The notes beneath the pieces are model-generated. The model did no database searches. It saw nothing but the letters and a program-made list of their open reading frames with translations, and had not been told where the DNA came from. From NCBI RefSeq assembly GCF_932294415.1, contig NC_065536.1, positions 58,095,854-58,159,853 of the forward strand: DNA of 64,000 bases. Reading direction: 5' to 3'. How positions within the stretch are numbered: the first letter of the stretch is position 1; every line of letters starts with the position of its first letter. A program made the translations under genes and the position numbers. This document shows positions 35,840-48,749 of the stretch, piece by piece. This stretch comes from Quercus robur (taxonomy: Eukaryota; Streptophyta; Magnoliopsida; Fagales; Fagaceae).

Positions 35840-38562
35840 AAATATTGTGACAACCAAAAAGCTCAATGAGAAAAATGAATCCTAAGATACAATCTTTGAG
35901 TAATTGCAGTCCGATCTTTCATAAAAAATTAAAAATACTAGTTTTATAGCTTGGTGCATGGAATTCCTTCACAGGCCATGAGTTACACGATAACATAATG
36001 CCACACTCGGTTTTCTTTGAGGGCTTCAATTGCACACCATTGATATCAGGTGCAACTCTCAATTATGCTGCTTTAATTATGACTAAAGAGATTTTGACTG
36101 TGCTAAACGTAATCCTTTCTTGTTGCCACAGGGCTGAAGAGTACAGATTTATCAAGCTTTGCAATGATACTGAGGAAACAAGCAAGTCTTACGAATCAAA
36201 TGATAATATTAGGGAAATTGGTTTGGTTCTGTTGTATATATTTGCACTTGGTGGTATGAGCCTGAATGTTGGAACAGTTTTTTCCAAGGGTCTGGTTTTC
36301 TTATGTTTTGCTGAGTCCTTGCCTCCATGGCCTAGCGCGTATTCTCTACATTTCTTGCGCATATTCTCTACATTTCTTGACAAATTAGGATAAAGTGCAC
36401 AATTTTTTTTCACAACTATCGAAATGACTTGTTGTGACACACCATGAAAAAATTAAGTTATGTTTTTATTAAATTTATTAATGTTTAGTTTGAAACTAAA
36501 AGGTTGTAAAGATTTTTGCTATAAAAACATTATCCCAATTATAAATTTTTCCCACAAGAGGAAAATATTTAAGTCCTTATGTGCTAAAAAGAATATATAT
36601 ATATATTTTTTATTTAATAATGGAATACCTTACCTACTACATTTTTTTGAATTAAAATAAATTTGAAATGAGACTAAGGGGAATTGGCCCGCCCATACAT
36701 CTTCTCAGTGAAAACCAACAAGGCAGGGGAGGAGCCCAAGTGCAACAATATGGACTAAAATCTTTAAACGATTAGAATATCTTTTATGGCCAGTTTGTAT
36801 CGCTTTCAAACGGAAGATATTAAGATCAGGGTAAGCCCAAGATAGTTTGAGGCCTAAAAGGCTTAAAAGTAGTATTTTTATATTTAAATATTATTTAAAT
36901 ATAAATAATATTTAGTTTATTTTTTATATTATAATATTTTTTATTTCAAATCTATTATTAATTCTTACTTATTAATATGATTAATTCACTCAAAGTGAGC
37001 TAGCGATATTTACTATATAGATTTTACAAAGCATGTCACCAATAAAAAAAAAATTATTTAAACATTCACTCATTAGATTCTTTAAGTGACATAAATTATA
37101 TTCCTATCACATCAATTTGTAAGTTTTTTGTCGTAAAATATGTATTAGCTTTAGCATTTTTTATTCACTTAATAGTGATTGGGTTGTATTTCTATTAATT
37201 CATTTTTTTTTTATGAGAAAATGCTAAAACTATTACAAATTTAATTGCTAAAAGCTTAAAAACTGGTGTGATAATGTAGTAACACTTTAACAAAAAGAAC
37301 AAATGAGTATTAAATAACTTTTTGTGATTGGTGACATGTCAATTAATAAGACTTATGTAATAAAACTTTTAATATACTAGCATAACTCTAATATTTTAGG
37401 CATTCTTAGGAGTGGAAAAAAACATGTACACATAACTCACAAAAAAGAAAGAAAAGATAAACACCTTATTGCCCCCATATTTGGGGGCCTAAATGGCCTA
37501 GGCCTAGGACTGGTCCTAAATGCGACTTAGAAGCTTGGGACCTAAATAGAGGCTTCTTTGATACTAGCAATATAACATCAAAATTACGTTTGTTGGAGGA
37601 GAGAAATCAACCTAGAGAATTCATGTGATTTGACAGTATGCATACGTTCACGAGAATGAGCTGCTAATAACCTACTATATAAGAAAATTAGGATTATAAA
37701 TTTACAATAGTATTTATATATATAATAATTCTACTTCTCTTCAAAAAAAGAAAAATATATATAATAATTCTACTTGGTGCAAATTCCCAAAATACCCATA
37801 TATAGTACCGTTTTATTTTGCTAGATGCGCTCCACTCTACACTCTAAACCCATAAGGCCCTCAACTCAATGGACTATCATAAATGGTTTAAAACAAACTA
37901 GGGATAGAGATTATTGGAAACTAGTAGTAGAAAGTAGAAACAAATTCTTTATTAGCTACTTTATGATTAACAAAGCTGATAAACCTTCCATGGCTGATTT
38001 TGAATCTTGTGTATGATTGTGGGAAGCTCCTGGGAAGACAATGGCAGGTGCTCTACGAGACCACGACAATTGTCCCAAAATTTTTTTTGTCTCAATGTTA
38101 TCACTGGGATAATTAGGGAATCCCTATGTTAAGAACAATTCAAATATTTTGCACTTGGTTTGGTTTGTACCTTATTTGAAACTATTTTAGTTAATATAAT
38201 CACCTGTGGAAAAAAAAAAAAACCCTCCAAAGCTTGTTATCCTGTCTATATACAATAAATTTCCAAAAAGACAAAAGCATACCAAGTATCTTATAAACAC
38301 ATCTAATTTCACGCCTTGTTGAGTTGTCAATTTCTAGGAGTAATATTATTTTCACGTGAATTCACCATTAATATTATTTTTATTATGCACCAATCACAAC
38401 TTAACACATTAGTTGGTACGGAAATTAAATATATGCCTAGAGTCTAGACTTATTAAAAGCCAATACATGACTTAATCTTTCACCATTTGTAAAACAAGTA
38501 GTATAAGAGAAACACACGCAAGGCACACTTCAATTAGACTTCCAAAGGCCAAAGCTGGTGAT
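35840..38562. other. Intergenic; one unassigned frame
   Basis: A 131-codon plus frame (35998-36393) follows the pseudogene. It has a hydrophobic stretch (residues about 74-92) but I recognise no family and see no supporting start context or splice sites. From about 36835 to 37525 the DNA is AT-rich between blocks that use GGCCTAAA/GGCCTAGG motifs (gaggcctaaaaggc, and cctaaatggcctaggcctagg), suggesting a decayed small DNA element. Nothing else is seen. Confidence 0.4.
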
Positions 38563-39672
38563 TAGATATGGTAATATGGGTCAGAATTTTCTGACCCGAT
38601 CCGAAAAATATCTAACTTGAATCTGATTTTTTGACACGTGACCCGATCCGATTTTTTTCGGATCAACCCGAGCCGAATAACCCGTGACCCGACCCGTTAA
38701 AAAAATTTAGCTAATTTTTTTTTAATTACATTCTGATACCATGTGCATAAAGCACAAAGTACCAAAACTAGTAATAATATATTATGTTTATCATAACCAA
38801 TAAGAAGAGCACTGTCCTTGACAGTAGACAAGACATCACAACACTAGTCTACTTTCACTACACAGGGGCCAACTTGGCCGACTCACAACCATTAAAAAAA
38901 AAAAAATCTCATTCAATGGTCAATGCTTGCTAGCTGTAGTCCATGTCCATCACTCACTCGGTTCACTCCATTGTCCAAAGCCAAAGCACAAAATGCACAA
39001 TACAATCAATTATACAAACAAGCCTGAAAAGTGAAACCTGAAAGTTTAGTTGAGTTCCTCTACTTCTCTAAGTTCTCTTGCAACTCCATTTTCACAGTCT
39101 CTGCCCTTCTTCAGTCTTCACACATTCGACATTCCACACTTTTTTTATGTTTATTTTTAAATCATTTTTTTTAGTTTATTTTTCTAAGTAATCTAACTTT
39201 ACTATTATTTTAAATGCAACAGGAATATGTGCACTAAGAAGACCAATAACTTGCTACTTTGCTGGTTCACTTGTTTTGTTTGTTTTAAAATCTATCTCTT
39301 TTCGAAGTTGTAAACTTGTAATTATATGCATTTTAACAGTGAGTTATTAACATTGAAGACTTTTTCCATCATGAATTTATGACTATAAATAATTTTTGTC
39401 ATGCTCAAAGGTCAAAACTATTAGAATTTGAAGGATATTAACAAGTGGCATTAAGTGCAATTCATTTGCTTAACTGATTTTATTTATTCTCTCTAAACAG
39501 GTTGTCATTGATTTGTTTTTGTAATTGAAAAAAAAAAAAAAAAAAAAAAAAAAAAGGTCAACCCGACCCGACCCGCAACCTGATTGACCCGTTTAAAAAT
39601 GACCCATTTTGACCCGTGATCCGTTTGACCCGCCAACCCAATTGATCCAACCCGCCCGTTTTGCCACGTCTA
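38563..39672. mobile_element. Non-autonomous hAT-like DNA transposon, 8-bp TSD
   Basis: The 1110-bp element is bounded by a perfect 8-bp direct repeat CTGGTGAT (38555-38562 and 39673-39680). The ends are TAGATATGGTAATATGGGTC at the left and, reversed, TAGACGTGGCAAAACGGGCG at the right. The subterminal regions (38580-38700 and 39555-39660) are packed with GACCCG repeats; the interior is ordinary AT-rich DNA with a long A tract (about 39529-39555). No transposase frame is present. The right end closely matches the ends of the element at 58078-58784, so they are one family. Confidence 0.87.
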
Positions 39673-40012
39673 CTGGTGATCAATCTCAACAAATAATTTG
39701 GCCAACCATTTTGCAATTACATCTAGACTTTTATCTCATTAGGTCCCAGCTCCTCACTTTCTATAACTGGCAAAATTAAAACTTAAACATTCAAGAAAAA
39801 TCTGAAAATGTTTTTTCATCTCTCTCTCTCTCTTAATTACCCCCACGTTAGGTGAGCAATATTTTCTTAGAAAGATCTAAATTCCAATCCAACCCCACTA
39901 TAACTTCTTCAAGTTATCCTATTGAAAATGAAGAATAGGCCACTTAATACCAAACATTACTTGAAATTCTCTCTGAACTTTGCTGGGTAAGACTTTCACT
40001 ATTTTCCAAGGG

Positions 40013-40138
40013 AGTCAATATCGTACCGAAGATTGTATCAGTTTAGCTAGCAGTACGATATATTTCGGATACCGGTCAATACCGGTGTACCGTTTCAGGT
40101 TTACCACTATTTTTTATATTTATATAAAAAAAAAAAAA

Positions 40139-40172
<34 letters not shown>

Positions 40173-40587
40173 GTGTGTGTATATATATATTATAATAAAT
40201 ATAAAAGTTTACCATAAAACATTTCCTCTATTTAGAACTAATTATTTATGGTTTTAGACTTTAGTACCAATTAAAGAAAAAAAAAAAAAAACAATATAAA
40301 AAATAGAAAGTTTAAAAGTTACCATTGCATACTAAGAAAACAAATAATACTACTAAGTTAATGCAAATAAGTTACCATTCAATCCTAACAAAAATTCAAA
40401 AATTACAAAACTTAAAAAAAAATAAAAACTTTTTTTTTATACCGACCGGTATTGCCCGAAATTGGCTGGTACATGGCCGATACGGCCGGTATTTAAACCG
40501 GTATGAAACGTTGATATTTCGATACCAGTATACATACCAATATGGTACATACTGGCTGGTACGGCCGGTACCGGTAAAATATTGACT
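40013..40587. mobile_element. Inverted-end element rich in ACCGGT
   Basis: The left end AGTCAATATCGTACCG and the reversed right end AGTCAATATTTTACCGG are inverted repeats. Both subterminal regions (40020-40105 and 40438-40575) are dense in ACCGGT/CGGTAC/GGCCGG motifs, the interior is AT-rich, and no transposase is seen. The 9-mer actttgctg occurs at 39977-39985 and, immediately after the right end, at 40588-40596. If it is the TSD, the element would extend left to 39986. Confidence 0.6.
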
Positions 40588-41420
40588 ACTTTGCTGTTTT
40601 CTTAATTTTTTTACCATAAAAGTGCAGCCCGACATGTGTGTCATTTAATAATGAATATTTAGATGATTTATTTAGTATAATAATCCAGCCAATAACTAAG
40701 GAGAGACATTCTTAGCAAAAATAAATAAGGAAAAAGTGAAAGACACATATGGTTTACCAACCAATAACGACTACTAGTCATTAGTATTGAGACTTGAAAC
40801 TATGGTAGGCCGTAGGCATCAGCCAACCGCTATGGTGATAAAATATATAAATATAAATAAATATATATATATATATATATATATTTTGTTACTGTAAAAA
40901 AGATGTGAGATGGGATCCTATTTATTTACAGAATTCATATCAGCTCAACAACCCCCCTCCACTTCTCATTTCCCAAATTTTCTCAACCCCAAAGGCATCT
41001 AGCTTTGCAATTTTATTTTTTCGTCAAAAAAAAAGAAAAAAAAAGAAAGAAAGAAAAAGCTTTGCAATTTTATTTCTTCTCTTATTATTTTTTATTTTTT
41101 TATGCGTGTGTGCAACTGCAGAGGTTATAGAAAGTTCTTAAGAGAACTGCAATTCTCAATTTCAAAGTTGCTCTCTCCCAATGCCATGGGACAAAAACAA
41201 AAAGTATGAGATAGGCCTCATGAAACTTATCTACCCTCTCCACCATGGAGTGAGAGGTGGAACTGTGGAAGTAGTTATTGAGTTAAAACTCAAGAGGCTT
41301 GATTATTTTGTCTTTTAATTTTTACTAGAAGTTAGTTGATGAGGTTTGAAACAAGAACGTCTATGCTAGCTTTAAAAAAATAAATAAAAAACCTCATTGG
41401 ACTATTATTTTATATTTTAG

Positions 41421-41870
41421 GTGACATACACTTTTAGTCTTTGAAATTTGTGATAAGTTTGGTTTTGGTCTCTTAAATTTAATTCGGTTTTGGGCTCTCA
41501 AATTTTAAAAAGGGAACAATTTGTCTCTTCATCTTTTTTTATTTTTTTATTTTACATAACTAACATATGCTAAAACACTCAGATATCCAAGGGACCAAAA
41601 TGGAACCAATCACATATTTAAAGAATCAAGATTGAATCAGCCTCATATATATTTATGAGACTAAAATTGAACTGACCTCATATTTTTGATACCAAAAAAT
41701 GCAAATAAGAAATAAATTGAAACTACGAAATGGGAAAAGAAAAATTGATGAACGGATGAAAATTTTCATTTTTTTAGATTTAAATGACTGAATTATAACT
41801 TTTTAATTTTGAAGGAACAAAATCTAATTTATCCAAAATTTAATAGACCAAAGTGCAGTTTATCAAATTT
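41421..41870. mobile_element. Short long-TIR (Mutator-like or MITE) element
   Basis: The left arm 'cacttttagtctttgaaat...tttggtctcttaaattt' and the reversed right arm 'cactttggtctattaaatt...ttgttccttcaaaatt' are diverged inverted repeats of roughly 80 bp. The interior carries 'aaaatggaacc', 'aaaattgaactga' type phrases. No TSD is established. Confidence 0.5.
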
Positions 41871-43913
41871 TAATTCAAATTAATTATCTAATTTTAACTT
41901 TGGATATGTAATTGAACATATAGGATACGTCCTTCCTGCCGTGAGTACTTCAATGAACGAAGCAGGAAGTGTTTGGAACACATGTTGCGGCTTCTAGCTA
42001 GTTGGTGTCTCATGAGACCATTTCATTAGATAATTTTCCGCTTCTCAGGATCTAGATTGGTAGGTTACCTAATATATCCACCTTTGTAAATGTATGATTA
42101 TTGCATATTTGATTGTTTGTCTTGCACTTCTTATTTGTATGATGGTAATGCTATGTGATTAATTAAAATACCGACAGTTTTGGTGCAGATCTGATTTTTT
42201 TCATTAAGACAAAGTCACGGGATTTTATGTATTGTTACGAGTACAACCAATGCATAATTTTCAATGCATTTGGTGCGAAGGTTGGTTTCGAATGATAGCC
42301 ACTGGAGGAGGGTCCCAGGAATTGAATGTAATGAGCCATGCTGATCAATTAGCTTCATCCCCCAGTTCTAAATGTGGAGTCTGCTTGTGTTTTGATCCTC
42401 TTTAATTAGTATCCTTTTTCCGATATAAGGAGCCTTATGCTAGGTTTATTAGTTAAGTGATTGAGAACAATAATAAATTTATTTATGCCCACTATATTTG
42501 TTTGCCAAAATGATCAAATGGGGGTACTTTCAGCATAATGATTATTCCACAAATATAAGTTTTTGTGAGGTATGAGGAAGAAGAACCGAAATTGAAGTAT
42601 TTAAGAGAGAATTTCACACGCATACACTTAGAATATGTTAGAATATGATTTCTATCTCAGATATTAAAAAAAAATAAAATCAAATCAAATGAGACTTTAT
42701 TTATATTTAATTGCAAAAGATCAAAACAAGGAATTTAAAATTTTCGTTTCCAATTGGAAATATTACTGTGCATAACTTCTGATGATTTCTTTTTCCAACT
42801 GGAATTTAATTTTTTTTTGTTTCCACAGCATCTTTGAAGAGGAGGAGAAATTATTCAATACACCGAACCAATAAAAAGTGTTATTATTTAACAAATTTTA
42901 ATTTTAGGAAATTCACGTAATCATTGTAACCCACAATGATTTACTTATATTAATTAGAAAGACCAATGAGAGAACGAAATAATTTCTATTTGATAAAGGT
43001 AATTATCTGATTGATTCCATAAAGTTGACATCATCTCACAGCATAATTGTATTTGAACTTAAGTTGAGCAAGGACAACAAGCTTATTTACCACTCAGGAA
43101 TGTTAAATAAAATAGGGCAAATTTTTCTTCCAAACCGGCTTGGAAGAATCTCTTCTAAGCTCTAACTCATTATGTGATGGTTTATAAAATTATCAATGTG
43201 TATTATTTAAACAAGTTACATGACTTATTAAATGAGTAATGTGGCTAAAAATATACATGTATGGTTGTATCAATCGCCACTCAGTGGGTTAAAGGTAAAC
43301 TTTTTCTGATAGTTTTGTTTCGATAAAATAGGACATAACTAACCACACTAGATAAAAGAAATTAAAATTTGTTGGTAATGCAATCTCCTATATCCCATGT
43401 TTACCAAATTAATTTGTATTTCAATCATTTTTAATATTTTAAATGTGTTAAATTACCGATTATCCTAAAAGTTTAACCTATTAAGATATGATAAATTTGA
43501 TCATTTAACCACATTTTAATAGGGGAGACTCAATACGTGAGAATTTAAATGGGAGGTAGAGTAGAAAAGACAATGATCGAACTTAAGATCTCTTATTCTG
43601 ATACCATATTTAATTATCGATTGTCTTAAAAGTTTAAGCTATATATTAAGATATAATAAAATTAATCAATTAACCAAATACTTCTAACAAAATATATAAG
43701 TAAAAATAGAGGAGACCAACAGGAGGAAAATAAGAAGTTAAGAACGTCATCAATCATCATCCATTACATTACGTAACGAAGAAAGGAACATGTACCCCAA
43801 AGGAACAACTACTAAGAACTGAAAAGAGTGCAGTACTCCAAACACAGTTTTATTGTTTATTGATAATTTCTTCACTTCACCAGAAACATTCCAAATGGAA
43901 ATGGGAGTGCCCT

Positions 43914-44699
43914 CTAATATGCCTTAAGAACATAGTCATCCAGCTCCTTGAAGTTCTTGGCAGCAAAGTCCTTAATGAGGTGTGGGTCTGGAATCTCTTC
44001 GCTAGCCTTTTCAAACTCACAGGACCACTTCACAAGGCTCCCAGCTCCCTTTGGAATTACGGAAATGTTGCTCTTGAAATTCTTGTAGAATTTCAGCAGA
44101 TCCCCATCAATCACACAATACACAAATGTCTTGTTTGCTTCATCCATTATGTCCACCTTCTCCTTCGATACTTTCACAAGAGGAGAACCTGAAAAAAAAA
44201 TAAAAGACAAAAGAGAGAACAATTTTTTAGATGAATTTCGTTGATTTACTTATTTGCTGAAAAGTACCGTAAAAAATAAGAAAATAATTTTTTTTTTTTT
44301 TAATAGGCTTGCTAAACACCCTCTTACATTACTTATTGGATATATGAAGTGTAAATAGATGTCCAACATAGAAAAAAAAATTAAAATGACACGTGCCAAA
44401 AATCATAGACTTAAGTTTTTAGATTAATTGACTTAAGTTGCATATTGATGTGAATATGCAGATCATATATATCTTAGATTGAACCTTTAAACAAAAGAGT
44501 GACCAAAATTACCTTCCCCATAATGTATGAGGCGAACAGAACCAGTGGACTTCCCATCACCTTCAAGAACTTCAATGCTCTTGTAATCATTAGGGAAGGC
44601 CTTAGGGAGGACATTGACAGAGTCCCTAAGGGCTTCAAAGAACTTGTCTGCATGAGACTTCACCTCAATTTCTACATCCATCTTACCAGTGGAAGCCAT
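43914..44699 (-). CDS. MLP423: MLP-like protein 423 (Bet v 1/PR-10 fold)
   Basis: Two exons on the minus strand: 44699-44513 and 44188-43914 (187 + 275 nt, 153 aa plus stop), joined by a 324-nt GT-AG intron that splits the Gly codon in YGEG|SPLV. The protein opens with MASTGKMDVEIEVKS, has FPNDYKSIEVLEGDGKSTG (a relaxed glycine-rich loop near residues 38-53), KWSCEFEK in the second half and a C-terminal helix rich in DPHLIKDFAAKNFKEL. This is the major latex protein branch of the Bet v 1 superfamily, about 150 aa cytosolic proteins with a hydrophobic cavity for small ligands. They are linked in several plants to stress responses and fruit or vascular development. It closely resembles Arabidopsis MLP423 (At1g24020) from memory. 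The model is full length, with a TATA box about 100 nt upstream and AATAAA signals about 50-60 nt downstream. The ligand is unknown. Confidence 0.93.
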
Positions 44700-44799
44700 T
44701 TTTTATGTAATAGAAGAAGAATCAAAATGAAAATTCAAAGAGAGAGAGAACTTTGTATGTATGTTGTAGTGATGCAAATTTGAGACTAGCTTAGGGGTG

Positions 44800-44807
44800 T
44801 ATATATA
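44800..44807 (-). promoter_or_regulatory. TATA box of the MLP gene
   Basis: TATATATA lies 100 nt upstream of the minus-strand start codon. A transcription start about 30 nt downstream would give a leader of roughly 70 nt, normal for this gene type. No other TATA-like run lies between it and the ATG. Confidence 0.6.
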
Positions 44808-44945
44808 GTAGTAGTGGAGCTTTGGTTTTTCAGACAATGGCCTTAAATTCAACATTAACAAGTTCAACTGCCACTTTACTTGGGAGTAGTCACTAGTATT
44901 GAAATATATCATGAAAATTAGAAAGACCACATGGCTCACAAGCAA

Positions 44946-47900
44946 AAGGGGCCCAATAATTTAAAGGCATTCAGTGAGTTGGTAATGGATGGTGGGGGCC
45001 GACCGGCCTTGCAATAACTATGGACCCATACAATCAAAATCAAATTCAGTAATGTATTGAAGTTTAACTTTGCCCCCCAAAAATTAAAAAGAAGAAGCAG
45101 CTGTTAAACAATCTGGATGGCACTAAATTCTTTAGTTAGTATGATTGTGATAGGATATAAATTTAAATTATAGCTTTGATCCCAACAAATCTTAAATTTT
45201 GACATATTTATATTTTATGGTGTTCGTTTGGGCATTTGAGTTCAATTAAAAAAAAAAAAACTTTTATAAGACATTTTGTAAAAATCCACCATTTATCCTA
45301 GATAAATACTTAGCTTTACATATTAGAATTTTCTATTTAACTCTAATTGTCAACATCCATTAAATCAGTCATTAATCTTCTCTCTCTCCATTGATTAATG
45401 TTTTCTGCAACCTAAAACTTATCATTTATGAAATATACTTCTATGTCTTTAAAATTTATTTGATTTAGCCAACAATTTAGCACTATCACCTGTTTTTTCT
45501 AACGAAAACATTCAGAATTCAAATCCTCACACTTTCAAGCTTCCTGATGTATTCAAAAAATGAAATTTATTTTATTTATTGTAAAATACTGTTCTTATTT
45601 TTTATTATAGAATATTTTATCATAAGTCTTGAACACATCATTATTACCATTTTTTTTTATGAAAATTAAAATCTTATGATTCTTGATTTGATCTGAAAAA
45701 CCTTCCTACCTATCATTCCTAAAAATTTTGGTATTAAATTTTTTTAAGGTCTCAATTTTTTCTTCACGTTATACGTTTACCAAATAGATTTGGCATATGA
45801 GGGTTACCATTACTTGACTGAAATTGCATTGTAAATGAAATTGTCCTCTTGTGATAGATTAAAATGTAATGGCATGTAGAAAATGAGAAGTATAAATTAT
45901 ACTAAAATTAGCCAGGGCCACCAAATAGACTCACCAAGTACATAATACCTACCTAAGGTCCTAAACATCCTTATAGCCCATAGGCTCCCCAAATACATAA
46001 ATTCTCATGATAAAGTTTAGTTCCTTTTGTGCTTAAAAAATCAAAAATAAAATAAAACCTATGACTATATTTTTTTCTGCTCTCTAAGTTGATGAAAAGA
46101 GGAGCTGTGGATGCAAATATTGGGTTCACTTTTGTAGAAAGAGATGGAATGAACAAATTGAACTCCAAAGGTGGCTCAATAGTATAGGTGAACGAGGCGG
46201 TCGCCTAAGGCCAATAGTAGAAAAAAGCCCCTAAATTTTAATCAATAGAATTATTTCTTTCATTACAATACTATTGATTAAACCTAAATATTAGTTATTA
46301 ATAAATAAAAAGAATAGAGTTTAAGTAATTTTGCATCTATAACAAAAGAATAAAGTTTAAGTAATATTTGATTTTTTCTAAAAGACATATTTAAATATAT
46401 AAAAAGCCTCAATTTAGTTTTCGCCTAAGGCCCTCAAATGCATCAAGTCGCCCTCATTGAACTCATTGTCATTAGATGTAACCATTTAAATGCTGAACCG
46501 CTGAATCAGTTAAGCAGAGAACATATGGTGCTGAAGTCAATGGGCAAATTTAATGAGAAAAACGACAGAGCCACCCTCACCGATTTTGGAAAATGGAGTT
46601 TGTGGAGTTGGAGACGACAAACTAAATACAACCACTAAGTTTGATCACAGAGAAAATTTACTATATATTTCTATGTAAAAATATTACTAATATTTATTAT
46701 TTATCTATTCACTCCTAAGAAATCTGCAAGATGGAAAGTAGTTTGTTACAGCCATTTTTCTCTCCATATGCACAAATGATGATGATTTATTTTTAGCTAG
46801 ATGGCATCTTTCTTCTGTGATCTTTTTGTATTGGGAGGTAAAAACCTAGGGCAGATTCAAATAAGGTTCTCCTATATGGTAAACTTGTTCTTTTCATTCT
46901 TATTGTACCGTTATTCCCCTACATATAAAAATCCTTTGCCAATGTGGGAACTCCAATGTAGTTATTGTGAGGAAAGGGAGATTCAAGCTTCAATGTTTTT
47001 TTTATAGATGAGCTACATATAGAACTCTAACATTTGCCAAGAGCTTTGTAGCTCACTTAATACTTTTTGGTGTTTTCAAAAAAGATGTCCAAGATTCAAA
47101 TTACATCTCTCTTTTATAACTATCAAATTATTCTCACACACACACAAAACTCACCGACATTTTATTTATATTTTTTCTTATAAATTACCCCTATTAGTTA
47201 TTAGTATATCTTAATTGAATTGACTTTAAAAAAAAAAAAAAATTTGAGTTGAGTTGAGTTAAGTTGTATTTTATTTATTAATTAATAACAATTTATCACT
47301 TAAAATTTATTGTGAAATTATTGGAAATGTAGCATTCCTCTTACCTATTTTTTGAGTGTGTCATCTTCTTCTAGCATTTTGCTGAGGCCCATCCTTGTTT
47401 CAAAGGCCTAAATGGAGTTGGGCAAATCTTCTACTCTTTGGGGTGTAAACGCACCTTTGTATTGATTTTGTGGACCATAATAACCCAGGCCCATATTTTT
47501 CACATACTAGGCTTTTATTACGGTATATGTCAGGCCCAGTAATCAAGCAAATTTCCAGTACTAAAGTCCTATGCTAACGATTTTTTTTTTTTTTTTTAAG
47601 GTAAAATAGAAAAAGAGAAGGGAGGTGAAGTTAAAACCAAGTACATGATATAGCAAAAGATTTCATTACTACTGAAATATCACTCTATCGAAACGATTTT
47701 CATTCGTACTAAAATTCACATCTCATATTTGGTATATTATGGTTAAATTTAGTATTTACCCATAGTGATTGTATACCAACAACTAGACCTGCTGATTACC
47801 GAATGGCTGACTGGGTGGGCTATGTTTAGAGAAACCGTAACATCAAATTATTCAGCATAACAACAAATCAAATTTAGTACTTCCTTTTGTTTTACTCACT

Positions 47901-47984
47901 GACGTTTGTTAGTTTAATCATTAGTAGCTAGTTTAGTAATTTAAGTACAACTTATTTAAAGTTCTTTGTTTTTCAACGCTTACA
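44946..47984. other. Intergenic, 3 kb, no gene
   Basis: AT-rich DNA. At about 46186-46455 the blocks aggcggtcgcctaaggcc and, reversed, agggcgacttgatgc...ggccttaggcga face each other around an AT-rich core, suggesting a small hAT-like MITE. At 47290-47345 a phrase ending tgtagcattcctc resembles one arm of the MITE at 48438-48607. Short frames here have no domain. Confidence 0.45.
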
Positions 47985-48418
47985 TTGTACAGCTTATTAA
48001 GAAGATCAAAGCTCCAATGGATGCTGTTGGGGCTGAGGCGAAAGCTTTTGTGGTTGGTATCTCCTATGCTAGAGATGTTGGGGTTGCTGAATTTATTTTG
48101 GAGGGTGATTCTTTGATTATCTCACATGCTTTATGTGAAGTTGTGAACAATCCTCGCCTCCTTCATCTATTGGTCCAATTGTCTATGGTATTTTATCTTC
48201 CAGCCACGAGTTTTGACATATTGAATTTTTCCATGTTAGAAGACAAGGTAATAGACTGTTCATTTGTTAGCAAAAAAATGCTTTTGGCATTGATAATTTT
48301 TCTGTTTGGATTGAAGAGAGTTCTCATTTTATAGAACAAACTCTTCTTCGGGATGTAATTTCTTTTTCTAGTTGAATGAAATTTCAGTTTCCTATAAAAT
48401 AAATAAATAAATAAAAAA
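47985..48418 (+). mobile_element. LINE 3' remnant: RNase H-like domain and tail
   Basis: A plus frame from 47966 reads through an RNase H-like segment of the kind found at the C-terminus of plant non-LTR retrotransposons: GAEAKAFVVGISYARDVGV, then FILEGDSLIISHAL with the conserved acidic residue in EGDS. Past about 48200 the frame shifts: SHVRRQGNRL, a hallmark phrase of this domain, continues in another frame, so the copy is dead. A 3' trailer follows and ends in an A-rich tail (ataaataaataaataaaaaa, 48397-48418). The reverse transcriptase region is absent, as expected for a 5'-truncated LINE. Confidence 0.75.
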
Positions 48419-48437
48419 CCATCACATATTAACAAAA

Positions 48438-48607
48438 GGAGTGCTACGTCAATAACATTTTCACAACAAATCATAAGCGGTAAGTTGTTATTAGTTCTAA
48501 TTTGAATCTACAACTTAAATTACTTTTTTTGCCCCACCCATAACAACTAATAACAACCTACCACTTAGGATTTATTGTGAAAATGTTGTAAACATAGCAT
48601 TTCTCAT
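48438..48607. mobile_element. MITE with long inverted repeats
   Basis: The arm 'gtgctacgtcaataacattttcacaacaaatc...gttgttattagtt' and the reversed right arm 'atgctatgtttacaacattttcacaataaatc...gttgttattagtt' are about 80 percent alike over about 60 bp. It follows directly after the LINE tail. It is 170 bp and non-coding. The TSD is unclear. Confidence 0.7.
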
Positions 48608-48749
48608 TAAACAAACCCATAAAATTAAAGACAAAATTTAGCTACAAACTTAACTATAACTAGTGATTAAATACAACTGCATTCAATATCCTTTTATTGG
48701 ATATGAATTTTGTAAAATCAATCACTGGATAACATTTTCTTCTTATATT

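Larger units (their letters stand above)
39673..43913. other. Intergenic, 4.2 kb, element fragments only
   Basis: Contains the ACCGGT-rich inverted-end element (40013-40587), TA/TG microsatellites (about 40138-40192 and 40858-40885) and a long-TIR element (about 41421-41870). From 41900 to 43840 I see only AT-rich DNA without a gene. On the minus strand, two AATAAA polyadenylation signals for the downstream MLP gene lie at 43856-43861 and 43848-43853. Confidence 0.55.

Noticed and set aside
43860-44192. 110-codon plus frame opposite the MLP gene
   Set aside because: Antisense shadow of exon 2 of the MLP gene; the minus strand has the family match, splice sites, TATA box and polyadenylation signals.
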